DNA of 64,000 nucleotides from Lucinisca nassula (taxonomy: Eukaryota > Mollusca > Bivalvia > Lucinida > Lucinidae): assembly GCA_963580285.1 (NCBI GenBank), contig OY757010.1, forward strand, positions 146,802,675-146,866,674, in the 5' to 3' direction. A program made the position numbers and the translations under genes. This document shows positions 1 through 13,195 of this stretch, piece by piece; position 1 is the first letter of the stretch, and the number at the start of each line of letters is the position of its first letter. Under the pieces are notes generated by a model, which did not search any database, was not told where the DNA came from, and worked only from the letters and a program-made list of their open reading frames with translations.

Positions 1-221
1 CTCGCAAGCCGAAAAATAGTTTTTCTTTCACTCGCTGTTTTCCTAGTACTCGCTTCAAACCTAACAAATGGGAGAAAAATAATCCATCATGATGGATAGG
101 GAAATAACACCCTCGGGGTATGAATTTCAATCCTGGGAACCTTGGGTGAGATTTCCCTATCCTTTATAATCAGTAATGATGGGTTCTTATAATGGGCGTT
201 TTTTTTGTGTGTTTTTTTTTT
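1..221. other. Unassigned sequence
   Basis: No coding or repeat structure was recognised apart from T-rich runs around 200-222. Confidence 0.4.
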
Positions 222-358
222 TGTTTTACGGCCCTTTCAAGATTATTTCACTCATATCGAGCCGATCGTTAATCTGAGGTGGGCGAAAACCGGAGTACCC
301 AGAGAAAAAAAAAACAAAAACTAACCTTCCGTTGCAGAACTTGGCGTCTCACATGTGA
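222..358 (-). repeat. SINE4 3' fragment
   Basis: It matches the 3' half of the complete SINE4 at 30708-30928 in the same minus orientation (shared blocks include CCCTTTCAAGATTATTTCA and CCTTCCGTTGCAGAACTT, with substitutions). The tRNA-like head is missing. An A-run interrupts the middle. Confidence 0.7.
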
Positions 359-458
359 TATAATGGGTGTATTACCCCAATATACACAGGTATTCTTCTG
401 AAGTAAATGTCAAGAGAGGACCTCAGTGCAGACCATTAGCCCTTGACCTGCTGTTCAC

Positions 459-582
459 GACATCTGATCAGGATCTACACTGTGTCATGCAGTTTGTGAA
501 TTGTATGAATAAAGTAATTTGATTGGCTGATAGTCAGAAATGGTGTGCCTAAATTAATTTATTCAGCAGGATAATGGTTAGA
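459..582. repeat. H1b dispersed repeat copy
   Basis: About 125 bp running from CATCTGATCAGGATCTACAC to a block rich in AAATTAATTTATTC. Other copies lie at 31090-31215, 32605-32755 and 38790-38940. The start resembles one arm of the H1 hairpin family, which suggests a longer relative. Confidence 0.6.
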
Positions 583-717
583 ACCTCGATACGTAGCACC
601 GTCATGAGAAATCTTGACTTCGCGGCATCTTCAGCGTCACAACGTTAAGTGTGTCTGAGCGATGATGAGATGAATATGAATACATGTATGTATGTGTGTC
701 ATTTAAAAGTGTAAGAT
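583..717. other. Unassigned sequence
   Basis: No coding frame, RNA gene or repeat unit was recognised between the H1b copy and the SINE3 fragment. Confidence 0.4.
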
Positions 718-840
718 TTGGTTTTGGTTTGGGTTTATCTGAGGTTTAACGTCCCCGTCAACACTGTAAAGGTCATTTTGGAGACGTTGCTTCCCATTTT
801 GTGGGACTTTTACCCGACATTGAGAGGTTCATCTTATCTC
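718..840 (-). repeat. SINE3 3' fragment
   Basis: It is the 3' third of SINE3 in minus orientation. It contains GAGGTTTAACGTCCCCGTCA and the block around TTTTGTGGGACTTTTACCC found in the complete copies at 33064, 50915 and 53964. The rest is missing. Confidence 0.75.
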
Positions 841-916
841 TTTAAGGTTTCAATGGTTCTCAATAAAACAGATGTGAAATCCTAAAATAAGGAGTTTTCT
901 GACATAGTTGTAAAAT

Positions 917-1649
<733 letters not shown>

Positions 1650-1777
1650 AATATGTTCTATAAAAGGGTTATCCTTTGGAAACAGGATATACACTGTAGA
1701 ACTGAAAAGTATGGAGTGTACAAGTTCCTCTGGGCCAGACCAGCTAGTTTCGGCCAATACGGCCTCATTAGTGACCC
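1650..1777 (-). repeat. Hammerhead-containing repeat, copy 1
   Basis: It is homologous over about 125 bp to 58411-58535. Shared parts include TATAAAAGGGTTATCCTTTG at one end and CTAGTTTCGGCCAAT at the other. Read on the minus strand it starts with a hammerhead ribozyme (1732-1777). Confidence 0.8.
1732..1777 (-). ncRNA. Type I hammerhead ribozyme, core mutated
   Basis: On the minus strand: helix I strand GGGTCA pairs with TGGCCC; then CTAATGA (consensus CTGATGA with one G-to-A change); helix II GGCC-loop-GGCC; GAAA; a very short helix III; and the cleavage triplet GTC. The layout is that of a type I hammerhead with minimal helix III, as known from Penelope-like elements and metazoan retrozymes. 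The core change at G5 probably abolishes cleavage. Confidence 0.75.
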
Positions 1778-1891
1778 TGAACTTCAATGAAATCAATGGT
1801 CCCAAAGGACAAGAAAATATAAACTACATTATGATGTAGGACAGAGATACTTTTTACAGCCGCTACACATTCCAGCTGTAGTGACGTTAAA

Positions 1892-2715
1892 TATACTCAC
1901 CGGAAATAGAAACTATACACTCATTTTTAAGTTGTCACTGGCGAAACATTTTAATGAAATTTGAATTCCAATTATATAAGTTATCATCAGTGGCATGTCT
2001 GATTTATCAAATAAAATGTTTAATGATAGCTACGATTTAACGGGTAGAGCCACAGGCTCAAAGCAAGGGTCAAAATTATGCTGTTCAAGTTTCCATTGGG
2101 TCAAACTTTTTGTGTCGCGAATGTGATTCCCATTTTTACCAGTTATTACGCATCATCTGACGTTGGGAATATTGTTTCCAAAATGAAAATTTTCACAATG
2201 GTTGAAATGTTATCGACGTTTAAATATTGGACCAAACCACCGGCAGTGAGCGAAAAGTATGGCATTTCTGATTGCGGTTTTTGTTTATATCAATATTTGA
2301 GACACAAATGAAGATGCTAAATCGATTGAAGGCACTTTGTGGTCGATATTTGGCTTGAAACATAATTTTGAAAATTTCGCTGAAAAAAGCAGTTTTTGAG
2401 ATTTCAATACAATGTTTGTTTCTCGATAATTTTTAGATGTTATGTTATTTTTTTATTCCTTGCTTTTTACTTGTTACCTATACGGAAAAAATGTTGAAGT
2501 CAAAATTCGATTACAAACAGATTTTGTGAAAAATGCACTTTTTTACATTTTTCCCAAAAACTTTTATTTTGACTACAAGATTTTCTTTAAATTGTTACAG
2601 GATTCATGTCGATAGTTAGTAAAGTCCTTAATCAGTAATTTTTAACTGAATTATCAACTTGTTTTGTCAGGCGAGACAATTTAAAAGTGTATAGTTTCTA
2701 TTTCCGGTCAGTATA
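1892..2715. mobile_element. Non-autonomous DNA transposon (MITE) with long TIRs
   Basis: Terminal inverted repeats of about 40 bp lie at 1892-1935 and 2672-2715. Both carry ACCGGAAATAGAAACTATAC and differ by only a few bases and a small gap. The ends read TATAC, consistent with a TA target site. The interior (824 bp in all) encodes no recognisable transposase. Confidence 0.8.
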
Positions 2716-2794
2716 TGTTCTATAATGATGAAAGAGTGCAATTATATCTTCTCGCGGCTCATGTTAACAGTCTTTTTTGTTTCTTTATATTAGA

Positions 2795-2946
2795 TTGTAA
2801 CGGCCTAATCAACACTATTTAGGCCATATCAAGCAGGTCGAAATACCGTTCCACACTTTTCCTGGGCAGGCTTACACCAGAAACTGACAACTGCCCTTCT
2901 TGAATCAGCGGAAGGGAGAGAATGACCGTAGAAACGATTTCATGAT
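2795..2946 (-). repeat. SINE2 fragment
   Basis: It shares CACACTTTTCCTGGGCAGGC and CTGACAACTGCCCTTCTTGA with the SINE2 copies at 21880 and 22446. It lacks the tRNA-like head and has an internal deletion. Confidence 0.7.
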
Positions 2947-3488
2947 CAGTTTAGTTTGTCGAATTTTACATTTTTAAATGTAAATAATAATGAATATAAT
3001 AACGATTAAACTGTTTTGTTACCGTCAGATAAAGGTTTCTTAGTTATGCATGAAACATGAAAAACCCTTCACTGTTGGTAAAAGTTTGCACATTCCTTCA
3101 AAACTTCTTGAAATTCCGGGATACATGCCACAAGTAAGAAATCTTTCCCCATTCATTTCCCTTGTTAAAGTCACTCCCTGCAGTTTACATTTGCGCCAAG
3201 CGAAGACTCGAATCAGTTTTTGAAGAATCCATGTGTTTAAAACACACTTAAGAGCGCACAGCGGAAACTTTGAATAGACTGCGCGGATGCGGGGCCTGAC
3301 CTGGATCTTCAATGGGCGCACATGCAAATTGCAGGAATATAGAATGACTGCAAATAGCCATTTTAACGTTTTTAGGCTCTTTGCAAATAAAGTCCAACCT
3401 GTCATAGTGGCCACCTCTATTAAGCAAGCAACTTGTCTTAAGAAAGCAAGCATTTAGTTCCAGAAACGGGCAAATGCATTAATATTTA
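2947..3488. other. Unassigned; repeat-like TTAAGCAAGC block at its end
   Basis: A 137-codon minus-strand open frame (3040-3453) matches no known protein and overlaps the TTAAGCAAGC repeat region from about 3418, so it is not called as a gene. Confidence 0.4.
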
Positions 3489-3559
3489 CCTGTGTTAAGC
3501 AAGCACCTGTCTTAGGCAAGCACATTTTGATCATCCCTGAGGTGCTCGCTTAACACAGG
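3489..3559. repeat. 20-bp stem hairpin
   Basis: CCTGTGTTAAGCAAGCACCT (3489-3508) pairs with 3540-3559 with one mismatch, around a 31-nt spacer. Related TTAAGCAAGC blocks precede it at 3420-3455. Confidence 0.7.
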
Positions 3560-4012
3560 ATGGAGTGAAGCCACTCCGTATCTTTTTAGTCTTATTCATG
3601 GAAACTCGTAAACATCACCTCACTTGCCTTATTTCTTTCTGCTCGGAACAGGTTATGGGTACTTGCTACAACCGCCTTATTGCAGTGGTTCTGCTTTATT
3701 GAGTACCCGCACTCTTTTTTCTGAGCGACACTGTAAAAAAAAAAAACTGGCCTTTGGACAGATCCACCCGACAGATTCAATTTAGATTTGAAATTAAGGA
3801 GTATCAGATTTGAATGTTTGGTGGAAAAATGTAAACGTTCCTGTACATTGTTGATTCCAGTCAAAAGTCACGACATGTGGCCTCTGATCTGTGTCTATAC
3901 TGTTTATCAGTGTCTGAAATGTGCCTTCGACCTGATCCATTAGACAGATCCAGTTTGAATTCAAAGGATGTGAGCTGTTTGATTTGTTGTAAGTTTACAA
4001 AACATCCTTACT
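3560..4012. other. Unassigned; partial H1 arm
   Basis: No gene was found. One H1-like arm lies at 3875-3915 (GCCTCTGATCTGTGTCTATA). A small minus-strand open frame at 3592-3864 shows no family signature. Confidence 0.35.
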
Positions 4013-4084
4013 TTGGCAAAACGCGTTGACCCCGATCAGACGCCGCGTTCTGTGGCATCAGATTGGTGCCCACACTGTTTGCAC
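4013..4084. repeat. H1 hairpin repeat
   Basis: Arms GATCAGACGCCGCGTTC and GTGGCATCAGATTGG flank a short loop, and the outer ends read GGCAAAA and GTTTGC. It is a member of the H1 foldback family. Confidence 0.75.
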
Positions 4085-4212
4085 ATGGTACTCATTAGAG
4101 CCGGATCTGACGAGTAAATGCTATCTGCCTTTTGAGCAAAAATAAATAAGCTATTATTTACAGTACACACTGATACTAAGAGCATTAGGGCCAGGTGTAC
4201 TTTTCTTCTTTT

Positions 4213-4505
4213 GATACGTATCAAGACATAAAATCTTCAAAATTTGACATAATAACTCGAAATTTTGACTTATTAACTCGATATTTCGACTTAGTATCTC
4301 GAATCTCGAAATTTCGACATAATAACTCGAAATTTCGACTTAGTATCTCGAAATTTCGACACTCAAAATTGCGACTTAGTAACTCGAAATTCCGACATAA
4401 TAACTCGAAATTTCGACTCACTATCTCGAAATATCGACTTAATAACTCGAAATTTCGACTTAGTTTCTCAAAATTTCGACTTAATATCTAGATATTACGA
4501 GATAT
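4213..4505. repeat. Palindromic minisatellite, about 20-bp unit
   Basis: About 14 units of CTCGAAATTTCGACTTANTA with substitutions. Each unit has the 10-bp palindrome CGAAATTTCG, so both strands show similar open frames. The open frames on both strands are repeat artefacts. Confidence 0.9.
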
Positions 4506-4560
4506 TAAATCCTATATACACACAGTTAATGTTAAAATGGTTAAACACCCCCGTTTCATT

Positions 4561-5168
4561 ATACCCCCGCTTTGAAAAAAGGGCGAGAATATTGGTTTAC
4601 ATCGGTTCCTCCGTACTTCTGTCTGTCTGTCTGTCCGTACACACAAATGGATAGATAGGTGGCTATGAACTTGGACAGAATCAATGTAAGTCAATGAGAG
4701 AAAGTGCGATTTATTCCGTTAGACACATAAAAGGTCTGTTATGTGGTTAAAATTAGCCACCTAAGTATCAATCTTGCTCAAAATAGCCACATAAGTATCC
4801 ATTTGTGAGAACGTCCGTCCGTCTGTCCGTCGGTCGTCCGTCCGTCCGTCCGTCCGTCCGTCCGTCCATTGTTTCGTCAATGATTTCTCAAGAACCATAA
4901 AAGCTAGAAGCCGAGTATGCAAATTATGTGATATCGGTCTACCTGTATCGTGTAAAAGACAATGGCCTTTTTCGGTCTATTTTTTCATATGTTCTTTCAT
5001 TCTTGTTTCTCTCTATATTGGCCAATGTTAATTTTTATCAAATATTTCTCAAGAACTATAAAACTAGAAGCCCCAAACGTGTGCATCATGTAAGACACAG
5101 AGGGTTTTCTGACTCATCAGGAGGTCACGCATTCACTCCCGTTTCAGTAAAATGAAAGCGGGCTTATA
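4561..5168. mobile_element. Element with inverted ends and (GTCC)n core
   Basis: Ends ATACCCCCGCTTT and GAAAGCGGGCTTAT are inverted copies. The interior has GTCT and GTCC tetranucleotide tracts (4617-4640, 4811-4866), then two copies of a segment beginning CTCAAGAAC.ATAAAAGC/CTAGAAGCC. The pattern resembles other elements in the window that carry ACGG-type repeats. Confidence 0.6.
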
Positions 5169-5433
5169 ATTATATTTGACAGTTCTATTTCTTAAAGTGG
5201 ATTCGGTATCAAACTTCACACTTGCTCATGAAATGATTGCTTTTAAAATCATTTATATATCAAAGCACTGGCAGCACTGGTGGGTCGATTGTCTTTGAGT
5301 GTGGGTTGGTACATGTTTCGTTTAACCTTTAAATTCCTATACTATAAGCTAAAAGTGTAGATCCTGATCTGACGCCGTGCTTGGGTCGATTAATTATCAA
5401 TTGACTAAAAGTTACTGACTACAGAAGCTTCCC
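5169..5433. other. Unassigned; H1 arm at 5352-5386
   Basis: One H1-like arm, GTGTAGATCCTGATCTGACG, is the only recognisable motif. Confidence 0.4.
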
Positions 5434-5667
5434 GCCTGCTATTGTCCACGTGTCTATCACTGGCCATGTTCAAAACCCATGTACCAGTTATTTATAGCAG
5501 CGCTAGTCTTCTCCTTGTGACGTCGGTGCGCCATGTAGACTGGACAGGTGAACATGGACATTGCAAACAGTGTAGTCTGATCAGACGCCGCCAAACAGAC
5601 CTTCAATAAATAACCGGTACCGTCATGGTCTACATGGTCAGCGATTGTCACGTGGACGATAGCTGGC
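5434..5667. mobile_element. Foldback MITE with long imperfect TIRs
   Basis: The two outer ~60 bp are inverted copies (GCCTGCTATTGTCCACGTG at 5434 versus the complement of 5649-5667; CAGTTATTTATAG versus AATAAATAACCGG further in). The centre carries an H1-like arm (GCAAACAGTGTAGTCTGATC). Confidence 0.7.
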
Positions 5668-5894
5668 TACTTTGGGTCGAATGATAAAAAAAATCGACCC
5701 AAAAGATGGTAATCGGTGCAACACGAACACCATGGCTAAAATAACAAAGCAACAACCGGCCAGAAAACGCAGTATTTAATACCAGAATACGTTGCGTGTT
5801 CTTCTCATTAAACAGACGTCTGTTTAAGAATGGAGCAGCAGATTCATCCCATCGGTCAGACGTCGAATTTGATGACTGGTCAGCTCTAGCCACG

Positions 5895-5908
5895 TGTGTA
5901 TGTGTGTG

Positions 5909-5943
<35 letters not shown>
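5895..5943. repeat. (GT)n microsatellite
   Basis: An interrupted GT tract of about 49 bp. Confidence 0.95.
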
Positions 5944-6054
5944 TAGTACACAGGTCTAGTGGCAAATGGTTGGTTCTCAAAATGAGGCATGACTTCTGGT
6001 GCTAAATATGCAAATACATGTGTATATCCAAACTCCATATTTAAACCGTGATAA

Positions 6055-6270
6055 TGAAGTTGTGGAAACGCTTATAACGCATGTAATGAAGGAAAATGAA
6101 AAACATAGATCTCCTTCACCTTATATACCTATACCCTATTATGTGTAACGGGTTGTAATGCTCTGTTATGCGTTTGTAACTAATGTAATGAGACATAAGG
6201 GGATGAGAACCTTTTCATTCCGCACTGTAACGTTTGTAACGCATGTAATGAAGGAAAATGAACTAGAAAT
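6055..6270 (+). repeat. Outlying diverged satellite monomer(s)
   Basis: It resembles the 162-bp satellite of 7.7-13.2 kb (CATGTAATGAAGGAAAATGA twice, TATACCTATACCCTA, ACTAATGTAATGAGAC) but is separated from it by 1.4 kb of other tandem repeats. It is more diverged than the main array. Confidence 0.8.
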
Positions 6271-6364
6271 GGTGTTTGTAAAACACAATGCCCCCAACCT
6301 TTGCTTGACCTTAGCTGGCAAAATATTCAACAAATATTGTTAAAGACTCAAAAACATACAACAA

Positions 6365-7000
6365 GAATTCCCCCGAAGGCTATGTCGCGCCTGTGGGGGC
6401 GCAAAGTCACCAAACCATGAAATCTAGGTCAAGGTCAAACATGGATGCCTGCATAAAAATTTCACTCCTAGTTGCAAGCATGTACCAAGTAACTCTTAAA
6501 AACAGACTCTTACATCAGGGTCAAAGTTAGGGTTGTCACACTATTTTACAAAGTCAGTGAACCATAAAATGTAGGTCAAGGTCAGAAATGGATACTTGCA
6601 TTGAAGTTTCAATTCCTAAATGCAAGCTTGTACCAAATACAATTAATGAAGCTCTAATAGATCTTGAGAAATGGACTCTTACATTAGATAGAAAGTCAGG
6701 GTGGTCGCAATAATTCACAAAGTCAGTGAACCATGAAATATGGGTAAAAGTAAAATATGGATGCTTGCGTTGCAGTTGGAATTCCTAGATGCAAGTTTGT
6801 ACCAATTATAATTTAAAAAGCTTTAATAGTTTTCGAGAAATGGTGAAAGTCAGGGTGGTCGCAATAATTCACGAAGTCAGTGAACCATAAACTATAGGTC
6901 AATGTCAGATATGGATGCTTGCGCTGAAGTTGCAATGCCTGGATGCAAGTTTGTACCAAGAATGATTAATGAAGCTCTAATAGTTCTCAAGATATGGACT
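6365..7000. repeat. Tandem array, about 150-170-bp unit, four copies
   Basis: Units start near 6421, 6568, 6737 and 6890 with a variant of AAATGTAGGTCAAGGTCA and share GAAGCTCTAATAG and AAAGTCAGGGTGGTCGCAAT. Copies are strongly diverged. Confidence 0.8.
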
Positions 7001-7087
7001 TGCTGACAAGATTTTATTAAAAAAAAACAAGGCATCGCATGCGATACAAATCCCCTCGCACAAGACAACTTCGTGTGTGGAAAACAC

Positions 7088-7696
7088 TGACATGGCAAAA
7101 GTCCAACTTGCTTGAGATATTATCATATGCAACATTTGTGTAAAGTTTGTTTAAAAATCCATCCATAAATGTAGGTTCTAGAGTGATGACAATATTTCTC
7201 TAAAAATAGTCATAGGGACCTTGACTTGAGGCCATGGCCGCGAAGTAGATCTTGCTCAAGATATTATTATAAGCATCTTTTGTGTGAAGTTAGATTAAAA
7301 TCATAAATGTAGGCGGTAGAGCAATGACAAAGTTTTTCTAAAAATAGCCATAGTGACCTTGACCTTGAGGTCATGACCAAGCAACTCGAGATATTACCAT
7401 AAGAAACATTTGTGTGAAGTTCTATTAACATCCATCAATAAATGTAGGCACTAGAGCGATGACAAAGATTTTCTAAAAATAGCCCCAGTGACCTTGACCT
7501 TGAAAGTCGAAATAGTTCGAGATATTGTCATAAGGAACATTTGTGTGAAGTTATACTGAAATCGGTGAAGAAATGTAAGCGCTAGAGCCATGTCAAAGTT
7601 TTTCTAAAAATAGCCACAGTGACCTTGACCTTGAAAGTCAAACTCACTCGAGGTATTATCATAAGGAACATTTGTGTGAAGTTATATTGAAATCAG
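7088..7696. repeat. Tandem array, about 133-bp unit, five copies
   Basis: Each unit has ACATTTGTGTGAAGTT, a block around TTTTCTAAAAATAGCC and GTGACCTTGACCTTGA. The last unit breaks off at about 7696, where the satellite begins in mid-monomer. Confidence 0.85.
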
Positions 7697-10600
7697 GGGA
7701 TGGGTGCATATTCAATTTGCAATGTAACGCTTGTAACGCATGTAATGAGGCAAATGAAATATATATATATCGTACACCTTATATCCCTATACCCTACTAT
7801 GTGTAACGTGTTGTAATGGTCTGTAATGCGGTTGTAACCAATGTAATGAGACCTATTGGGATTAGCGCCTGTTCATTTTGCACTGTAACGCTTGTAACGT
7901 ATGTAATGAAGGAAAATGAAATATATATATATCGTACACCTTCTATACCTATACCCTACTATGTGTAACGTGTTGTAATGGTCTGTAATGCGAGTGTAAC
8001 CAATGTAATGAGACCTAAGGGAATGGGTGCATATTCATTTTGCACTGTAACGCTTGTAACGCATGTAATGAAGGAAAATGAAATATATATATATCGTACA
8101 CCTTATATACCTATACCCTACTATGTGTTACGTGTTGTATTGGTCTGTAATGCGAGTGTAACCAATGTAATGAGACCTAAGGGGATGGGTGCATATTCAA
8201 TTTGCAATGTAACGCTTGTAACGCATGTAATGAGGCAAATGAAATATATATATATCGTACACCTTATATCCCTATACCCTACTATGTGTAACGTGTTGTA
8301 ATGGTCTGTAATGCGGTTGTAACCAATGTAATGAGACCTATTTGGATTAGCGCCTGTAATTTTGCACTGTAACGCTTGTAACGTATGTAATGAAGGAAAA
8401 TAAAATATATATATATCGTACACCTTATATACCTATACTCTACTATGTGTAACGTGTTGTAATGGTCTGTAATGCGGTTGTAACCAATGTAATGAGACCT
8501 AAGGGGATGGGTGCATATTCATTTTGCACTGTAACGCTTGTAACGCATGTAATGAAGGAAAATGAAATATATATATATCGTACACCATAAATCCCTATAC
8601 CCAACTATGTGTAACGTGTTGTAATGGTCTGTAATGCGGTTGTAACCAATGTAATGAGACCTATTGGGATTAGCGCCTGTTCATTTTGCACTGCAACGCT
8701 TGTAACGTATGTAATGAAGGAAAATGAAATATATATATATGGTACACCTTCTATACCTATACCCTACTATGTGTAACGTGTTGTAATGGTCTGTAATGCG
8801 AGTGTAACCAATGTAATGAGACCTAAGGGGATGGGTGCATATTCATTTTGCACTGTAACGCTTGTAACGCATGTAATGAAGGAAAATGAAATATATATAT
8901 ATCGTACACCTTATATACCTATACCCTACTATGTGTAACGTGTTGTAATGGTATGTAATGCGATTGTAACCAATGTATTGAGACCTAAGGGGATTAGCGC
9001 ATATTCATTTTGCACTGTAACGCTTGTTACGCATGTAATGAAGGAAAATGAAATATATATATATCGTACACCTTATATCCCTATACCCTACTATGTGTAA
9101 CGTGTTTTAATGGTCTGTAATGCGGTTGTAACCAATGTATTGAGACCTATTGGGATTAGCGCCTGTAATTTTGCACTGTAACGCTTGTAACGCATGTAAT
9201 GAAGGAAAATGAAATATATATATATCGTACACCTTATATACCTATACCCTACTATGTGTAACGTGTTGTAATGGTCTGTAATGCGGTTGTAACTAATGTA
9301 ATGAGACCTAAGGGGATGGGTGCATATTCATTTTGCACTGTAACGCTTGTAACGCATGTAATGAAGGAAAATGAAATATATATATATCGTACACCTTATA
9401 TCCCTATACCCTACTATATGTAACGTGTTGTAATGGTCTGTAATGCGGTTGTAACCAATGTAATGAGACCTATTGGGATTAGCGCCTGTTCATTTTGCAC
9501 TGTAACGCTTGTAACGTATGTAATGAAGGAAAATGAAATATATATATATCGTACACCTTCTATACCTATACCCTACTATGTGTAACGTGTTGTAATGGTC
9601 TGTAATGCGAGTGTAACCAATGTAATGAGACCTAAGGGGATGGGTTCATATTCATTTTGCACTGTAACGCTTGTAACGCAAGTAATGAAGGAAAATGAAA
9701 TATATATATATATCGTACACCTTATATACCTATACCCTACTATGTGTAACGTGTTGTAATGGTCTGTAATGCGAGTGTAACCAATGTAATGAGACCTAAG
9801 GGGATGGGTGCATATTCATTTTGCACTGTAACGCTTGTAACGCATGTAATGAAGGAAAATGAAATATATATATATCGTACACCTTATATCCCTATACCCT
9901 ACTATGTGTAACGTGTTGTAATGGTCTGTAATGCGGTTGTAATCAATGTAATGAGACCTATTGGGATTAGTGCCTGTTCATTTTGCACTGTAACGATTGT
10001 AACGTATGTAATGAAGGAAAATGAAATATATATATATCGTACACCTTCTATACCTATACCCTACTATGTGTAACGTGTTGTAATGGTCTGTAATGCGAGT
10101 GTAACCAATGTAATGAGACCTAAGGGGATGGGTGCATATTCATTTTGCATTGTAACGCTCGTGACGCATGTAATGAAGGAAAATGAAATATATATACATA
10201 TCGTACACCTTATATACCTATACCCTACTATGTGTAACGTGTTGTAATGGTCTGTAATGCGAGTGTAACCAATGTAATGAGACCTAAGGGGATGGGTGCA
10301 TATTCAATTTGCAATGTAACGCTTGTAACGCATGTAATGAGGCAAATGAAATATATATATATATCGTACACCTTATATCCCTATACCCTACTATGTGTAA
10401 CGTGTTGTAATGGTCTGTAATGCGGTTGTAACCAATGTAATGAGACCTATTGGGATTAGCGCCTGTTCATTTTGCACTGTAACGCTTGTAACGTATGTAA
10501 TGAAGGAAAATGAAATATATATATATCGTACACCTTCTATACCAATACCCTACTATGTGTAACGTGTTGTAATGGTCTGTAATGCGAGTGTAACCAATGT

Positions 10601-13105
10601 AATGAGACCTAAGGGAATGGGTGCATATTCATTTTGCACTGTAACGCTTGTAACGCATGTAATGAAGGAAAATGAAATATATATATCGTACACCTTCTAT
10701 ACCTATACCCTACTATGTGTTACGTGTTGTATTGGTCTGTAATGCGAGTGTAACCAATGTAATGAGACCTAAGGGGATGGGTGCATATTCAATTTGCAAT
10801 GTAACGCTTGTAACGCATGTAATAAGGCAAATGAAATATATATATATATCGAACACCTTATATCCCTATACCCTACTATGTGTAACGTGTTGTAATGGTC
10901 TGTAATGCGGTTGTAACCAATGTATTGAGACCTATTGGGATTAGCGCCTGTAATTTTGCACTGTAACGCTTGTAATGCATGTAATGAAGGAAAATGAAAT
11001 ATATATATATATCGTACACCTTATATACCTATACTCTTCTATGTGTAACGTGTTGTAATGGTCTGTAATGCGGTTGTAACCAATGTAATGAGACCTAAGG
11101 GGATGGGTGCATATTCATTTTGCACTGTAACGCTTGTAACGCATGTAATGAAGGAAAATGAAATATATATATATCGTACACCATATATCCCTATACCCTA
11201 CTATGTGTAACGTGTTGTAATGGTCTGTAATGCGGTTGTAACCAATGTAATGAGACCTATTGGGATTAGCGCCTGTTCATTTTGCACTGCAACGCTTGTA
11301 GCGTATGTAATGAAGGAAAATGAAATATATATATATCGTACACCTTCTATACCTATACCCTACTATGTGTAACGTGTTGTAATGGTCTGTAATGCGAGTG
11401 TAACCAATGTAATGAGACCTAAGGGGGTGGGTGCAAATTCATTTTGCACTGTAACGCTTGTAACGCATGTAATGAAGGAAAATGAAATATATATATATAT
11501 CGTACACCTTATATACCTATACCCTACTATGTGTAACGTGTTGTAATGGTATGAAATGCGATTGTAACCAATGTATTGAGACCTAAGGGGATTAGCCCAT
11601 ATTCATTTTGCACTGTAACGCTTGTTATGCATGTAATGAAGGAAAATGAAATATATATATATCGTACACCTTATATCCCTATACCCTACTATATGTAACG
11701 TTTTTTAATGGTCTGTAATGCGGTTGTAACCAATGTATTGAGACCTATTGGGATTAGCGCCTGTAATTTTGCACTGTAACGCTTGTAACGCATGTAATGA
11801 AGGATATGAAATATATATATATCGTACACCTTATATACCTATACCCTACTATGTGTAACGTGTTGTAATGGTCTGTAATGCGGTTGTAACTAATGTAATG
11901 AGACCTAAGGGGATGGGTGCATATTCATTTTGCACTGTAACGTTTGTAACGCATGTAATGAATGAAAATGAAATATATATATATCGTACACCTTATATAC
12001 CTATACCCTACTATATGTAACGTGTTGTAATGGTCTGTAATGCGGTTGTAACCAATGTAATGAGACCTATTGGGATTAGCGCCTGTTCATTTTGCACTGT
12101 AACGCTTGTAACGTATGTAATGAAGGAAAATGAAATATATATATATCGTACACCTTCTATACCTATACCCTACTATGTGTAACGTGTTGTAATGGTCTGT
12201 AATGCGAGTATAACCAATGTAATGAGACGTAAGGGGATGGGTTCATATTCATTTTGCACTGTAACGCTTGTAACGCATGTAATGAAGGAAAATGAAATAT
12301 ATATATATATCGTACACCTTATATACCTGTACCCTACTATGTGTAACGTGTTGTAATGGTCTGTAATGCGAGTGTAACCAATGTAATGAGACCTAAGGGG
12401 ATGGGTGCATATTCAATTTGCAATGTAACGCTTGTAACGCATGTAATGAGGCAAATGAAATATATATATATCGTACACCTTATATCCCTATACCCTACTA
12501 TGTGTAACGTGTTGTAATGGTCTGTAATGCGGTTGTAACCAATGTATTGAGACCTATTGGGATTAGCGCCTGTAAATTTGCACTGTAACGCTTGTAACGC
12601 ATGTAATGAAGGAAAATGAAATATATATATATCGTACACCATATATACCTATACCCTACTATGTGTAACGTGTTGTAATGGTCTGTAATGCGAATGTAAC
12701 CAATGTATTGAGACCTAAGGGGATGAGCGCATATTCATTTTGCACTGTAACGCTTGTAACGCATGTAATGAAGGAAAATGAAATATATGTATATCGTACA
12801 CCTTATATACCTATACCCTACCAAGTGTAACGTGTTGTAAACGTTTGTAAAGCAATTGTAACCAATGTAATGAGACCTCGGGGGGAATAGCGCATATCCA
12901 TTTTGCACTGTAACGCTTGTAATGCATGTTATGAAGGAAAAAATAAATTATATATATCGTACACGATATATACCTATACCCTACCCTGTGTAACGTGTTG
13001 TAATGGTCTGTAATGCGGTTGTAAGCAATGTAATGTGACCTAATGAGAGTAGCGCCTATTCATTTTGCACTGTAACGCTTGTAACGCATGTAATGAAGGA
13101 AAATG

Positions 13106-13195
<90 letters not shown>

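Noticed and set aside
3040..3453. 137-codon minus-strand gene
   Set aside because: No family signature, overlap with TTAAGCAAGC repeats, and no supporting splice or promoter signal.
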